A stretch of DNA of 64,000 nucleotides, from assembly GCF_027853245.1 (NCBI RefSeq), contig NZ_JAPTZM010000002.1; one strand, 5' to 3'. The translations under genes and the position numbers were made by a program. The notes under the pieces were generated by a model. The model was not told the DNA's origin, searched no databases, and saw nothing but the letters and a program-made list of their open reading frames with translations. The DNA is from Atlantibacter subterraneus. Its GTDB lineage: Bacteria > Pseudomonadota > Gammaproteobacteria > Enterobacterales > Enterobacteriaceae. Below are positions 18,028-27,380 of the stretch, piece after piece. Each line of letters opens with the position of its first letter. Position 1 is the first letter of the stretch.

Positions 18028-18044
18028 GGCTACTCCTCTCAAAA

Positions 18045-18085
18045 ATATAATAAAAAAACGGCAGAACCGTTAGGCTCTGCCGTTA
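18045..18085 (-). promoter_or_regulatory. Terminator-like leader hairpin in front of yfjP
   Basis: On the minus strand AACGGCAGA pairs with TCTGCCGTT (extended by an imperfect inner stem), followed by a seven-T tract. It lies 30 bases before the yfjP ATG and about 280 bases after the upstream helicase gene, so a role in the yfjP leader is as likely as operon termination. Confidence 0.65.
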
Positions 18086-18367
18086 ATTGGATATGCTCAG
18101 TTGAATGATATATATCTGAAGTTTTTTACAATGCTGACCCAATCACTAATCTTTAGCCATAGAAACTTTTATTATGCAACACTGCTGTACTAATCAATGA
18201 GGAGCAGGTAACCTCCCCTAACGAAGGATTCATCATTATATATCTCTTTATTTTGGCAAGTTGAGTGAAATCACTCAACACCTGATTTCTTTGTTCCAGA
18301 AATGAGCATTTATAACATGTTACTATTTTAAGAAATGAGCCATAAATTATTAATAAAACATGGATAA

Positions 18368-20047
18368 TCACTTAAACTTGTTACCCGCTACAAATGGAGT
18401 AACATAACTAAAATACTCAGATTGAGCAGTTCGATTGATATTCCAACGTCTGGCGTTAGCAGGACGTTCTCGCTGATCGGCATGTGTGAGAATCAACCGT
18501 CTTTTCGCTCGTGAAACACCGACGAAAAAAGCGCAACGATTCTCATCCTGATCGCCAAAGAAAATCTCGTTTTCTACTGCCATGATAATGACAGAGTCGA
18601 ATTCCAACCCTTTACTTTTATGAATGGTCAGAATGCGTACAGCCTGATCATCCGCAAAACGTCCCAACGCTTTTGGCAAATCTGGTTCTAATTTATGCAA
18701 TTCTTTAATCCGGGCAAAAGTTTCACGGATAACATCATTTAAACGCGAACGAGTTTCATAGTCAGGTGATAAAGCAACCAAAATTTTGGAGCCGATATAC
18801 TTCAGAAACTCTATTGCCAATTGTACCCAATCCGAAAAAGGCGAGTCTGTATGCCTAGCATCAGATACTTTTTTACGTTGTTTTTTAATTAATTGATCAA
18901 GATCCTTTCTCGCACTTGACTGTATTTCTTCATCGGCAAAAGGAATCAATTGATTCATCAATCTAATCCAAGCCTTAGGTTCACGCTTACCGTAGAGACA
19001 TGATAAATAATCTACGATCAAACGTGCTGCAGGTTCTATAGTGATATCCTGCAATTGTTGTTCGTTACGATATGGAATACCGCGTGCTTCCAACTCGGTC
19101 ATAAGGTGGTCAGCATAAAGTTCCAACTGTTTAGAAACCAAGACTGCAATTTCTGCAGGTGGTAATTGTTCTGTATTTATCCAACCATTTATTAGATCAG
19201 CCAAATAGACGGCTTCTTTACAACTGTCTTCAAAACGCCAGGCATAAACCTCACCTCCATCGCCACCCAATTGTTCATCTGGCATGACAGAGTCAGGATC
19301 AAGCGTACGAATAATTTCGTTCTGAACCCGCAGCAATTGTGGTTTAGAACGGAAATTGCGATACATGTTAAGTGGTACGGCATTAAAATCATTGGCAAAG
19401 GTTTGGAAAATACCGTCCAGCGCTCCAGCCCAAGCCATAATTTTTTGTTTAGTATCACCTACTGCCGTAAGGCGAAGACTAGTCCCTTGGAAAGCAAGCT
19501 TAACTAAGTCATATTGTAAATTCGTGCAATCCTGGAACTCATCCAAGAAAATATCGCTGTAAGTTTGCCGAATTGCATGACGGGCAATTTTTGAGGTTTT
19601 CAATATCTGGATTGCCAAAGGGACCAGATCGCCGAATTCAATTTGAGTACGAGAGGGGCCATTTTTCTTGTCCACAATTGTATAACCCGCATCCAGGACA
19701 TCTTTCCCCGTGAGCACCGGCCTGAAACGATCGATGATACGTTTGGCAAATGCATGGAAGGTATAGCTATCAAAACGCGAGGCAAGATCAGTCCCGCACC
19801 GCCGTTCGACACGCTCTTTTAGGTTTCGGCTGGCATCAACCTTGAAGGAGATCGCTAGAATCCGCTTAGGGTACCGACATGTTCCTGTACGCAAAAGGAA
19901 GTCTGCTCGTTGCGCAAGCATTTCCGTTTTACCCGCACCTGGTCCGGCGGTGAGTGCCAAGCAGCGCTTACGCGCTTTTGCTGCTCGTTTTGCATTTGGT
20001 TCCAAAGTCAGTCCATCGGCGGGTTGCCATGCTTCAGCAGCAATCAT
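18368..20047 (-). CDS. gajB: UvrD/Rep-like helicase, GajB-like (Gabija defence)
   Basis: The 559-residue SF1 helicase has Walker A TAGPGAGKT (near residue 34), motif II LDEFQDC, and the C-terminal signatures LTIHKSKGLEFDSVI and FVGVSRAKRRLIL. Its start overlaps the stop of the OLD-nuclease gene by four bases (20044-20047), as expected for Gabija, where GajA and GajB form one complex that cleaves phage DNA when nucleotides are depleted. It is longer than the about 494-residue Bacillus GajB. No third gene is clearly present. Confidence 0.82.
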   Translation of the reverse strand: MIAAEAWQPADGLTLEPNAKRAAKARKRCLALTAGPGAGKTEMLAQRADFLLRTGTCRYPKRILAISFKVDASRNLKERVERRCGTDLASRFDSYTFHAFAKRIIDRFRPVLTGKDVLDAGYTIVDKKNGPSRTQIEFGDLVPLAIQILKTSKIARHAIRQTYSDIFLDEFQDCTNLQYDLVKLAFQGTSLRLTAVGDTKQKIMAWAGALDGIFQTFANDFNAVPLNMYRNFRSKPQLLRVQNEIIRTLDPDSVMPDEQLGGDGGEVYAWRFEDSCKEAVYLADLINGWINTEQLPPAEIAVLVSKQLELYADHLMTELEARGIPYRNEQQLQDITIEPAARLIVDYLSCLYGKREPKAWIRLMNQLIPFADEEIQSSARKDLDQLIKKQRKKVSDARHTDSPFSDWVQLAIEFLKYIGSKILVALSPDYETRSRLNDVIRETFARIKELHKLEPDLPKALGRFADDQAVRILTIHKSKGLEFDSVIIMAVENEIFFGDQDENRCAFFVGVSRAKRRLILTHADQRERPANARRWNINRTAQSEYFSYVTPFVAGNKFK

Positions 20048-21948
20048 TCTGGCAGCTCTTCGAGTTTGGCAATAACTGCATCTGCCAGCCTGCTTAGCGA
20101 CTCAGGCATGTTTTCAAGTAATTCAGTGTCCCTTAGCTGAGTTAACGCCTCAATGTGTGCTGCTGGTTTGCTGCCAAGCTTAAAGCGCTGATGATAGGTG
20201 CTGAACAACATTAATTCGTCTTCACTGTATTGAGATGAATCGTGATGGCTTTTCCCGAGGACAGCCTTGATAGTTGACTCATCAGGTTTTTCTTTATCAA
20301 CATCATAAGCTTCGGGATAAGCCAGTAACATTGAAAAGTCCAAATCCATTGGGGAAGAAAAAAAAACGCCACGTTCTTCGAGAAGTTCGAAATAATTATC
20401 AAAGTCCCGAACTTTTTGAGCTTTATCTTTCCAACTTGGAATTCCGTGATCTTTGGGGAGTTTCTTATACGGCTCATATGCAGAAAACTGATCATTAACA
20501 TACTTGATTCGTCCCCATCCTGCCGCATAGCGAGCTACATCAAGATCAAGCAATGTCAGATAGGGAATCTGCAACGCTGAAAGCAACCGCCAAAAATGAT
20601 TGACATGCCTACCGCCTAACGGCGCAATCGTGATTGCTGACTCATCAACTGGCGCGCCTTTGGCCTGAAGTAGACATGGCAACACAATCTCTTCACTATC
20701 ACCTTCACCTAGCACGACGAGACGTGAGAAATAAATCTCAGGAAATGCTTGGACGGCTTCACGGACAAACTTGTGTGCATCATCAGCTTTCTCTGGCAAT
20801 TTGATACAGGTGACCCGTGTTTTTCGAGCCTCAGTTAACCGTAGATAACGTATTAACTCAGGAGCAACGCGACGTAACATTGTAGGGGCATGAGTAGCAA
20901 TGAGAGCTTGTGCATCCACATTTTTCGTCATGGTATACAAAGCACTGACGATACGTCCCAGGTAATGTGGAGAAAGACTATTTTCTGGCTCCTCCAAGGC
21001 GACCAGCGTAAAGACCGGTGGACGTAACTTATCGGGATCAAAAGATACATCTTCCTCGGCGAGCACAGCTCTCCCAATCGCTTGAGATGATAATACTAGG
21101 GAAAGATAAAGCATTGACTTTTGGCCATCACTCAACCGCGAAAAATCGACAAGTGAACCGTCGTGCCCGGGGGTAAAAGAAACCGACAAATGTCGCAACA
21201 GTGCTTCAATCTCCGAAGCCACAAATGTGATTTTTGGATCAGCGAAAAATTTGCCCTTGTGTAGAGTGGCCCAGGTTGTTTTCAAACTCTTACTAAATGC
21301 TTTCACTGAAGGGTTGGCTGCAAGGCTGTCGCTTATTTGATCGGTCAGACCTTTGATCGTATCGCGCTCAGCATCCCAACGTACGGCACGGAGCAAACGG
21401 CCTAGTAATGCATTCGCACCGTAAGTAATGTGATCAGCAGGGTCACGTCTGGCTGGTAAATAATGAACCTGGATGTGATTACGCTCTGCTCGTGGTACTT
21501 GAGCTGTGTTTTGAGGTGAACCATCAGCATTGACATCCAGTACATACACTAAGTTTTCGTCGATATCACCATCCAGTCCCATAGTAGCCGTGAGGCGAAA
21601 ACGCACACGTGGGAGGCCTCCCGGATCATCAAGTCGCATATGACTAAAATGAGGTGCTACGGTACTGTTATCATCTTCCTCATCAAGTTCAGGAAATAAA
21701 AAGTCAGCTTCTATCCACAATTGGCGCTCTTCCGGAACTTCTTCTTCATCATAAGGGACATGGAAATCAGAACGATGGATCCGACGCAATGCAGGATCAA
21801 AGGCAAATAGTTTGCATAAAGCCTGAAGTGCCGCGGTTTTACCCGAGCCATTAGGACCGATTAAGTAAGTGATATTTTCAAGGCTTACCTCTGTCGGTTC
21901 TGGGCCAAAAGATTGGAAACCAGATATCCGAATTACTTCAAGCTTCAT
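20044..21948 (-). CDS. gajA: OLD-family ATPase/TOPRIM endonuclease, GajA-like (Gabija defence)
   Basis: The 634-residue protein has an ABC-type ATPase half (Walker A GPNGSGKT at residues 31-38, signature LSDGQKS, Walker B LVALEEPENSL) and a TOPRIM half (LVVLGEGDSEEIVLP with the catalytic Glu, LLDLDVARYAAG with the DxD). This is the architecture of class 2 OLD proteins, which are defined by an adjacent UvrD-like helicase. In Gabija, GajA is the sequence-specific nickase held off by cellular ATP. The start at 21948 is the natural N-terminus (MKLEVIRISGFQSFG). It is slightly longer than the well-studied Bacillus protein. Confidence 0.85.
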   Translation of the reverse strand: MKLEVIRISGFQSFGPEPTEVSLENITYLIGPNGSGKTAALQALCKLFAFDPALRRIHRSDFHVPYDEEEVPEERQLWIEADFLFPELDEEDDNSTVAPHFSHMRLDDPGGLPRVRFRLTATMGLDGDIDENLVYVLDVNADGSPQNTAQVPRAERNHIQVHYLPARRDPADHITYGANALLGRLLRAVRWDAERDTIKGLTDQISDSLAANPSVKAFSKSLKTTWATLHKGKFFADPKITFVASEIEALLRHLSVSFTPGHDGSLVDFSRLSDGQKSMLYLSLVLSSQAIGRAVLAEEDVSFDPDKLRPPVFTLVALEEPENSLSPHYLGRIVSALYTMTKNVDAQALIATHAPTMLRRVAPELIRYLRLTEARKTRVTCIKLPEKADDAHKFVREAVQAFPEIYFSRLVVLGEGDSEEIVLPCLLQAKGAPVDESAITIAPLGGRHVNHFWRLLSALQIPYLTLLDLDVARYAAGWGRIKYVNDQFSAYEPYKKLPKDHGIPSWKDKAQKVRDFDNYFELLEERGVFFSSPMDLDFSMLLAYPEAYDVDKEKPDESTIKAVLGKSHHDSSQYSEDELMLFSTYHQRFKLGSKPAAHIEALTQLRDTELLENMPESLSRLADAVIAKLEELPE

Positions 21949-22520
21949 GTTGATTACGCCCCCAGCTCACTTTACCCATTGAATAAATTAGCTAATAGTT
22001 TTCATGCCACTAATGAGTCCATGACTTTTAAATTCTCGCACATTAAGCTCAAAAATATTTGATCTCGTTATCGATTCAAAGACTTAAATACTTCAATTCC
22101 TCTGGAAGGTAAGCGAACAGCCAGAACCGTATTGACGAACGACGGCTATTCGGAAGACAGTGCTATGCGCCATGGCAGCAGTTCAGCAGCACCGCCAGTT
22201 GCGCCGACGTCAGGAACACTTTGCCATCATGGGCCGACGGTCAGCCGAAGCAGCCACGCTCTAGCCGTTTTGTCAGCAGAAACAGTCCGTCGCCGGTGGA
22301 CCACAGCACTCCTGAGCGCCAAGAGCATATGTTGCTAAAACCAGTCTGTACTTACCAATGGTGGGACAGGTCAGGGGAATTACGGGGGTATACCACTACA
22401 TTTTTCCGAGCCCCTCATGGTATTTTGGTAACATTGGTTGATATCTAGTATCTCGGCAAGAATGCGGCGAACAAGGAATATTAAATATTACTATTCAGAA
22501 ACATGTCCGCTGGCTATAAA
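21949..22520. other. Intergenic region upstream of gajA
   Basis: About 570 bases. The part near gajA is AT-rich (21970-22080) and should carry the promoter. The middle (22120-22440) is more GC-rich with short open frames that lack ribosome sites and resemble no protein I know; it may be debris from an older insertion. Nothing here can be supported as a gene. Confidence 0.35.
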
Positions 22521-22552
22521 TAAAAAAAACCGCTAGAAACTCCTTCTAGCGG
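22521..22552 (-). terminator. Terminator of the XRE-ImmA/IrrE operon
   Basis: On the minus strand CCGCTAGAA and TTCTAGCGG form a 9-bp stem with a GGAGT loop, followed by eight T residues. It lies about 25 bases past the stop at 22578 and is a textbook intrinsic terminator. Confidence 0.85.
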
Positions 22553-22577
22553 CTCTAAGCATGAGCAGTTTTCCTGT

Positions 22578-23684
22578 TCACACCAGACGGAGCGAGGCCC
22601 TTGATAGTGAGGTTCCGCCATTACCACCGCTGATTGCCGCCACACCGTAAAGTAGACTGCTCAGTTCATCAACAGGCACGTTAAGCGCATCACTCAGTTG
22701 AGTCAGATGAATGCCGTTACCTGCTAAAGCGGCCATCATTTTTTCAATAATGAGCGATCTTTCACGCTCAATTCCTCCCGGCTCACCGGTTCGATATCCC
22801 TTTGCCGTCGCATCGCGCATCAGGCTGTTATATTGCCATTCCGTCAGCACGTTCAGATTGCGCATTCTGACAATCAGAGCCATCGCCGAAACTTTCCAGA
22901 GCGACTTCAGTTGCACGATTTTGTCAAACGTCGGGAATGCCATCTTAACGGCCATCACGTTTTCCGGGGGCATCAGAAATGCTGACGCAAAAGCATCCGC
23001 TTCACGCTCAGCATCCTGCCCCTTGACATCACCATGACGGTGAAGTACCAGATGAGCCAGCTCATGTGCCGCATCGAAACGGCTGCGTTCACCTGACTTA
23101 CGTGTGTTGAGGAAAATGTAAGGAACATCATCTTTCCAGAAGGAAAAAGCGTCGATACTCGCCGTTTCCTCTGAGAGCCAGAACACCTTAACGCCGTGCT
23201 TCTCCAGAAGATGAACAACGTTGGTGATACTCTTCTTACCTATTCCCCAAGCTTCGCGCACCGCCTGAGCGGCGACCTCAGACTCACTTCCACGAAGATT
23301 CGGCAGTTCAGGCTGAGGCAAAGTGAAGCGCGTACTGAAATACTCGCTCAGCATAACCCCCAACCCACCAGCTCCAATTGCCGCATGCTGGTCGACGGCT
23401 TTTGTCGTACGCAAAGAACGAAATGAAACCGTCAGTGGATCGATTGCTTCAACGTCATCCCCAAAGAAAAAGGACTCTGGATATTTTAGAGCGCTGGCGT
23501 ACGCCTGGACTGTCTCTGGCGTGGGTTCATACAAGCAATAGGGTTTTTCGTACTCAATTACAATACGACTAGATAGCCCCATTTTCTCTGCTAATTCCTT
23601 CAGGGTCAGTTTGCGTCTAATCCGCGCCAGCTTGAGCCGGGACGGATTAAAAAGGCGTTTGCCGTCATCAACAGGGTTACTCAT
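22578..23684 (-). CDS. XRE helix-turn-helix plus ImmA/IrrE metallopeptidase
   Basis: Residues about 15-70 are an XRE helix-turn-helix (LKLARIRRKLTLKELAEKMG) and the middle holds an ImmA/IrrE (COG2856) peptidase with zinc motif AAHELAHLVLHRHG. A further helical C-terminus has an unclear role (LTQLSDALNVPVDELSSLL looks like a second helix-turn-helix). Such fusions cleave or derepress partner regulators in mobile elements and in some toxin-antitoxin-like defence pairs. It overlaps its upstream neighbour by four bases, so the two form one operon. The pair resembles the published RosmerTA description as I remember it, but I hold that loosely. Confidence 0.75.
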   Translation of the reverse strand: MSNPVDDGKRLFNPSRLKLARIRRKLTLKELAEKMGLSSRIVIEYEKPYCLYEPTPETVQAYASALKYPESFFFGDDVEAIDPLTVSFRSLRTTKAVDQHAAIGAGGLGVMLSEYFSTRFTLPQPELPNLRGSESEVAAQAVREAWGIGKKSITNVVHLLEKHGVKVFWLSEETASIDAFSFWKDDVPYIFLNTRKSGERSRFDAAHELAHLVLHRHGDVKGQDAEREADAFASAFLMPPENVMAVKMAFPTFDKIVQLKSLWKVSAMALIVRMRNLNVLTEWQYNSLMRDATAKGYRTGEPGGIERERSLIIEKMMAALAGNGIHLTQLSDALNVPVDELSSLLYGVAAISGGNGGTSLSRASLRLV

Positions 23685-24352
23685 TTGCTTTCAACAGTAA
23701 TAGATATGTCATCATCAAAATCCTCATCAGGGAAAATATCAGCACCTTCAAACGGCAGAGGACCCAAGATGATACGCTCACTCCATGCGCTTACACGGGC
23801 AAATCCGTCCTGATTCACCATTCCTACCGGATATGACACCTCGCAGCGAACCTCTTTGTTAGCCGCATCATAATAATACAGGACGATATAAGTACGGGTG
23901 CTGTCTATCGGCGTGATCTCAGATTTGCCTGAATACAACGCATCCGTCTGGAACATATCAGCTGTGCCGGGATTGTTGTGAACAATCGAGCGCGTTGCCT
24001 CACCCTTGGCATTTTTGGTTTTCGGCAATCCATCAGGACGTCCGGTGTGCCTATCGCCCGAGGTGATAATCAGATTAACCCCTTTGGCTGAGTTAACGAC
24101 CATTTCCATTCGCTTGACCACTTCAGGAGACCAGCCGTTACCCTTACCAATCAGTACACGGCGGGTCGCGGCGACCATCTCACTCCAGAAACGGAACCCT
24201 GCATCTACTGCGGGGTGAAGCTTGCTAGATTTACGGCGCTCGTACAAAGCAGACGTCAGAGCGGCATGAATATCGTTTTCTGAAAAACCCAGTTCATTAA
24301 GTACAAGATCTGAATCAGCTTCGGTATGTAGGATACAATAAGGCATGGTCAT
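23681..24352 (-). CDS. Unknown protein coupled to the XRE-ImmA/IrrE gene
   Basis: The 223-residue protein starts at ATG 24352 (GGAGA eight bases upstream). There is no signal peptide or membrane segment. It begins MTMPYCILHTEADSDLVLNEL, has a basic Gly-rich centre (GDRHTGRPDGLPKTKNAKG) and ends with an acidic tail (EGADIFPDEDFDDDISITVESK). I do not recognise a family. As first gene of a two-gene operon with a regulatory protease, it is a candidate toxin, antitoxin or protease substrate. The acidic tail would suit a DNA-mimic or interaction role, which is speculation. Confidence 0.6.
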   Translation of the reverse strand: MTMPYCILHTEADSDLVLNELGFSENDIHAALTSALYERRKSSKLHPAVDAGFRFWSEMVAATRRVLIGKGNGWSPEVVKRMEMVVNSAKGVNLIITSGDRHTGRPDGLPKTKNAKGEATRSIVHNNPGTADMFQTDALYSGKSEITPIDSTRTYIVLYYYDAANKEVRCEVSYPVGMVNQDGFARVSAWSERIILGPLPFEGADIFPDEDFDDDISITVESK

Positions 24353-24703
24353 GAAGGCATCTCCGTGAGGTTCACTTCATGATTTCAACATAATTATTAT
24401 GATAAAATCAAGAAGTGATTCAGGAAAGTCGTTACAGGTCCTCACTTAGTTCGTCACACCCCCGCTTCCCACCTTTCCCTTCCTTCTATCAGATTTCTGA
24501 AAGATCTTATTAAATTTCATAAACTTAAATATAACCCTATGCTGTAACTTTATAGTTGAAAAAGTGAGGAAGCGGTACATTCCCTGCGTATGACCTGCAG
24601 CCAGTTCACTGACATACCGCGATGCTTATAAAGCCTTACTGGTTGCTTTTATATAACTATGAAAAAATGGCGTTTCGAGTTTCAGGTTAACATAGGGGTG
24701 TTT
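24353..24703. other. Divergent control region between the XRE operon and ecoRIIR
   Basis: About 350 bases separate the divergent operons. An AT-rich palindrome-like stretch (AATTATTATGATAAAATC, about 24392-24409) lies close to the minus-strand start, a plausible site for the XRE protein. The half nearer ecoRIIR contains a short in-frame extension from 24659 that I reject as the start because the better ribosome site belongs to ATG 24704. Confidence 0.4.
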
Positions 24704-25912
24704 ATGTCGGTTTTTCATAACTGGCTGCTTGAGATCGCTGGCGGAAATTATCTTGTCTATATCAAACGCCTTTCCGCCAACGATACAGGCGCAACAGGTG
24801 GTCATCAGGTCGGACTTTATATCCCTTCCGGCATCGTAGAAAAGCTGTTTCCGTCCATTAACCATACCCGCGAGATGAATCCTTCAGTCTTCCTCACTGC
24901 GCATGTGTCATCACATGATTGTCCCGACAGCGAAGCCCGGGCTATTTATTATAACAGCCGTCATTTTGGTAAAACCCGGAATGAAAAAAGGATCACGCGC
25001 TGGGGAAGAGGCAGCCCACTTCAGGATCCTGAAAATACAGGTGCTCTGACACTTCTGGCCTTCAGGCTTGATGAGCAAGGCGGGGACTGTAAGACAGTGA
25101 ACATCTGGGTATGCGCCAGCCCTGATGAAGAGGACGTTATCGAGACCGCTATCGGCGAAGTTATTCCTGGAACACTTATCTCTGGGCCCGCTTGGCAAAT
25201 CCTGGGGGGCCTGTCTCTTCAGCATGCACCTGTAAATCATAAATACGTTATTCCTGAAGACTGGAAGCATCGCTTTCCGTCTGGAAATGAAATTATTCAG
25301 TATGCCGCCGGTCATTATGCGAAAAACTCCAATGACCCGGATGTGCAGCTGATTGACCGCCGGCGCGTTGAGTACGACATCTTTCTGCTGGTTGAGGAAT
25401 TACATGTTCTTGACATCATCCAGGGAGGATTTGAATCTGTGGATGAGTTTATTGCATTGGCCAACTCTGTCAGTAATCGACGTAAATCAAGAGCCGGAAA
25501 GTCACTTGAGCTGCACCTGGAGCATCTTTTCATTGAGCACGGGCTGCGGCACTTCGCCACACAGGCAGTCACTGAAGGCAATAAAAAACCAGATTTCCTA
25601 TTCCCCTCTGCAGAGGCATACCACAATGTTGAGTTTCCCAGAGAAAATTTGCGCATGCTGGCGGTCAAGACCACCTGTAAAGATCGCTGGCGCCAAATAC
25701 TGAATGAAGCAGATAAAATCCATCAAGTGCATCTGTTTACACTGCAGGAGGGGGTGTCTCAGGCACAGTACAGGGAAATGCGTGAAGCAGGTGTCAGGCT
25801 CGTTGTGCCGTCATCGCTACACAAAAAATACCCGGAAGCGGTCAGAGAGGAATTAATGACGTTCGGTGCGTTCATTGCAGAGCTTACAGGCCTTTACGCT
25901 AAGCTTCCTTAA
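24704..25912 (+). CDS. ecoRIIR: EcoRII-type restriction endonuclease (type IIE, CCWGG)
   Basis: ATG 24704 has AGGGG seven bases upstream and gives 402 residues, the length I know for R.EcoRII, with near-identical sequence from memory (MSVFHNWLLEIAGGNYLVYI). The N-terminal half is the effector DNA-binding domain; the C-terminal half holds the PD-(D/E)xK core (GNKKPDFLFPS, then LRMLAVKTTCKDRW). Type IIE enzymes need two recognition sites, one allosteric. It is convergent with its methyltransferase, as in the original plasmid locus. Host Dcm methylation has the same target and would protect Dcm-positive cells. Confidence 0.95.
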   Translation: MSVFHNWLLEIAGGNYLVYIKRLSANDTGATGGHQVGLYIPSGIVEKLFPSINHTREMNPSVFLTAHVSSHDCPDSEARAIYYNSRHFGKTRNEKRITRWGRGSPLQDPENTGALTLLAFRLDEQGGDCKTVNIWVCASPDEEDVIETAIGEVIPGTLISGPAWQILGGLSLQHAPVNHKYVIPEDWKHRFPSGNEIIQYAAGHYAKNSNDPDVQLIDRRRVEYDIFLLVEELHVLDIIQGGFESVDEFIALANSVSNRRKSRAGKSLELHLEHLFIEHGLRHFATQAVTEGNKKPDFLFPSAEAYHNVEFPRENLRMLAVKTTCKDRWRQILNEADKIHQVHLFTLQEGVSQAQYREMREAGVRLVVPSSLHKKYPEAVREELMTFGAFIAELTGLYAKLP

Positions 25913-25917
25913 GTAAA

Positions 25918-25940
25918 CTCCCGGCATCATAGGCCGGGAG
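25918..25940. terminator. Shared hairpin between the EcoRII genes
   Basis: CTCCCGGC and GCCGGGAG form an 8-bp stem in the 34-base gap between the convergent stops. It lacks a long T-tract on either strand but is well placed to end both messages and limit antisense read-through. Confidence 0.6.
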
Positions 25941-25946
25941 CATTAC

Positions 25947-27380
25947 TCAGACCTGTTCAGCGTTATCAACATCGGCAGAAACAGCTTTGAGGATATAAGG
26001 TTGCAGCAGTCTGGCAACAGCTTCAAATACCGGTACCACAACAGAGTTACCGAACTGTCGGTATGACTGCGTATCAGAAACCGGTATACGGAAAGATTTG
26101 CCGTCTGGCTTTTCAAAGCCCATGAGGCGTGCACACTCGCGGGGAGTCAGCCTGCGCGGTCGACGCGCTTGGTTTTCTTCGTTCATAAAGTCTGCTTCAC
26201 CTATATCCATATCCCAGCCGCGGTCTATCAGAATTTCAGACCCGTCTTTGTGATAGCGGGCAGAAAGCGTTCTGGCAACACTTTCCTTATTTTTAGGATT
26301 GACGAGACCAAAACCGAAACCATTCCCCTTAGCCGCATGCTTTTTAGCATAGTTGTAGAGGTACTCCCAGAGCTTCGGAGTCAGGATATATTTACTGTCA
26401 ACCACGGGTTCCAGCAGCTCGCCAAATGACGGACGTTGTTCCGGGTAAAAATGGCTGACGTCGCGCAGGGTAAAACCCTTGTGAATATTCAGGTCGCGGC
26501 GGAACCCGACTAGGACGATACGTTCACGGTGCTGAGGCAGGAAATATTTTCCATCGATGACTTTAGGATCGCTTTTTCCCACATCAGCAGCATCCGCAAC
26601 TTCATAACCCAGCTCGTCAAGGGTCTCCATGATGACTTTAAAGGTTTTGCCCTTATCATGACTCTTCAGGTTTTTGACATTCTCCAGCACAAAGATGGCC
26701 GGTTTTTTTGCCCGTATAATGCGCGCCACGTCAAAGAAAAGCGTTCCCTGCGCCTCACATTCAAAACCATGCGCACGACCTAATGAGTTTTTCTTGCTCA
26801 CACCAGCAAGACTGAATGGCTGGCAGGGGAAGCCTGCCAGAAGCACATCATGATCCGGCACGTGCTCATCAATGTAGGCATAGGCGTCGGTTTCTGACAC
26901 TTCAGGTTTGTCACTGAGAGTGACTTCCCGGATATCGAGATTGAATTTGTGTATGTGCTCATCATTAAACCAATTAGCTTTATAAGTGCGCACTGCCTCT
27001 TTATTCCACTCGCTAGTAAAAACGCACTGGCCACCAATGGCCTCAAAGCCTTTTCGTATACCGCCAATACCTGCAAACAGGTCAATGAACCGGAAAGAAT
27101 AGTCCGGGTGGTATGCAGGCGGTTCTGGCAGCATTTTCCGGAGAAGTGCTTCTTCAGCTGACGTCAGTGATTTTGGTGGGCACTTACCATTAACCCAGCG
27201 GTTAAGAGTTTCGCGACTCCACTCGTTTTTCCCGACTTTTCTAAGTAACTCAGCCACGTACTTCTGATCATAGATTTCCAGTACCTGTTCGATCAGCTTT
27301 TTATCATTTTCCTGTCGCAGCTTTTCTTCCTTCCCTGCTTTCTCAAGCAGATCCTGCGCCAGCAATTCAAATTCAGACAT
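25947..27380 (-). CDS. ecoRIIM: EcoRII DNA (cytosine-5) methyltransferase
   Basis: The start is ATG 27380 (GGAGG six bases upstream), giving 477 residues; the frame is open further but has no ribosome site. It has SAM motif I (FIDLFAGIGGIRKGF), the catalytic GFPCQPFSLAG, motif VI LENVKNL, motif VIII QHRERIVLVGF and motif X FGNSVVVPVFEA. It methylates the inner cytosine of CCWGG. The N-terminal about 90 residues include a helix-turn-helix (ELLRKVGKNEWSRETLNRWVNG) by which M.EcoRII represses its own promoter. Together with ecoRIIR it forms a complete, apparently functional system. Confidence 0.95.
   Translation of the reverse strand: MSEFELLAQDLLEKAGKEEKLRQENDKKLIEQVLEIYDQKYVAELLRKVGKNEWSRETLNRWVNGKCPPKSLTSAEEALLRKMLPEPPAYHPDYSFRFIDLFAGIGGIRKGFEAIGGQCVFTSEWNKEAVRTYKANWFNDEHIHKFNLDIREVTLSDKPEVSETDAYAYIDEHVPDHDVLLAGFPCQPFSLAGVSKKNSLGRAHGFECEAQGTLFFDVARIIRAKKPAIFVLENVKNLKSHDKGKTFKVIMETLDELGYEVADAADVGKSDPKVIDGKYFLPQHRERIVLVGFRRDLNIHKGFTLRDVSHFYPEQRPSFGELLEPVVDSKYILTPKLWEYLYNYAKKHAAKGNGFGFGLVNPKNKESVARTLSARYHKDGSEILIDRGWDMDIGEADFMNEENQARRPRRLTPRECARLMGFEKPDGKSFRIPVSDTQSYRQFGNSVVVPVFEAVARLLQPYILKAVSADVDNAEQV

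Noticed and set aside
18153..18371. A 72-codon minus-strand frame starting GTG and overlapping the gajB stop (GTGA)
   Set aside because: The overlap looks like coupling, but the codons are AT-rich, the sequence has no recognisable feature, and Gabija needs no third gene. It could be real only if conserved.
24659..24703. Extended N-terminus of ecoRIIR from ATG 24659
   Set aside because: The ribosome site and the known EcoRII start MSVFHNW support 24704.
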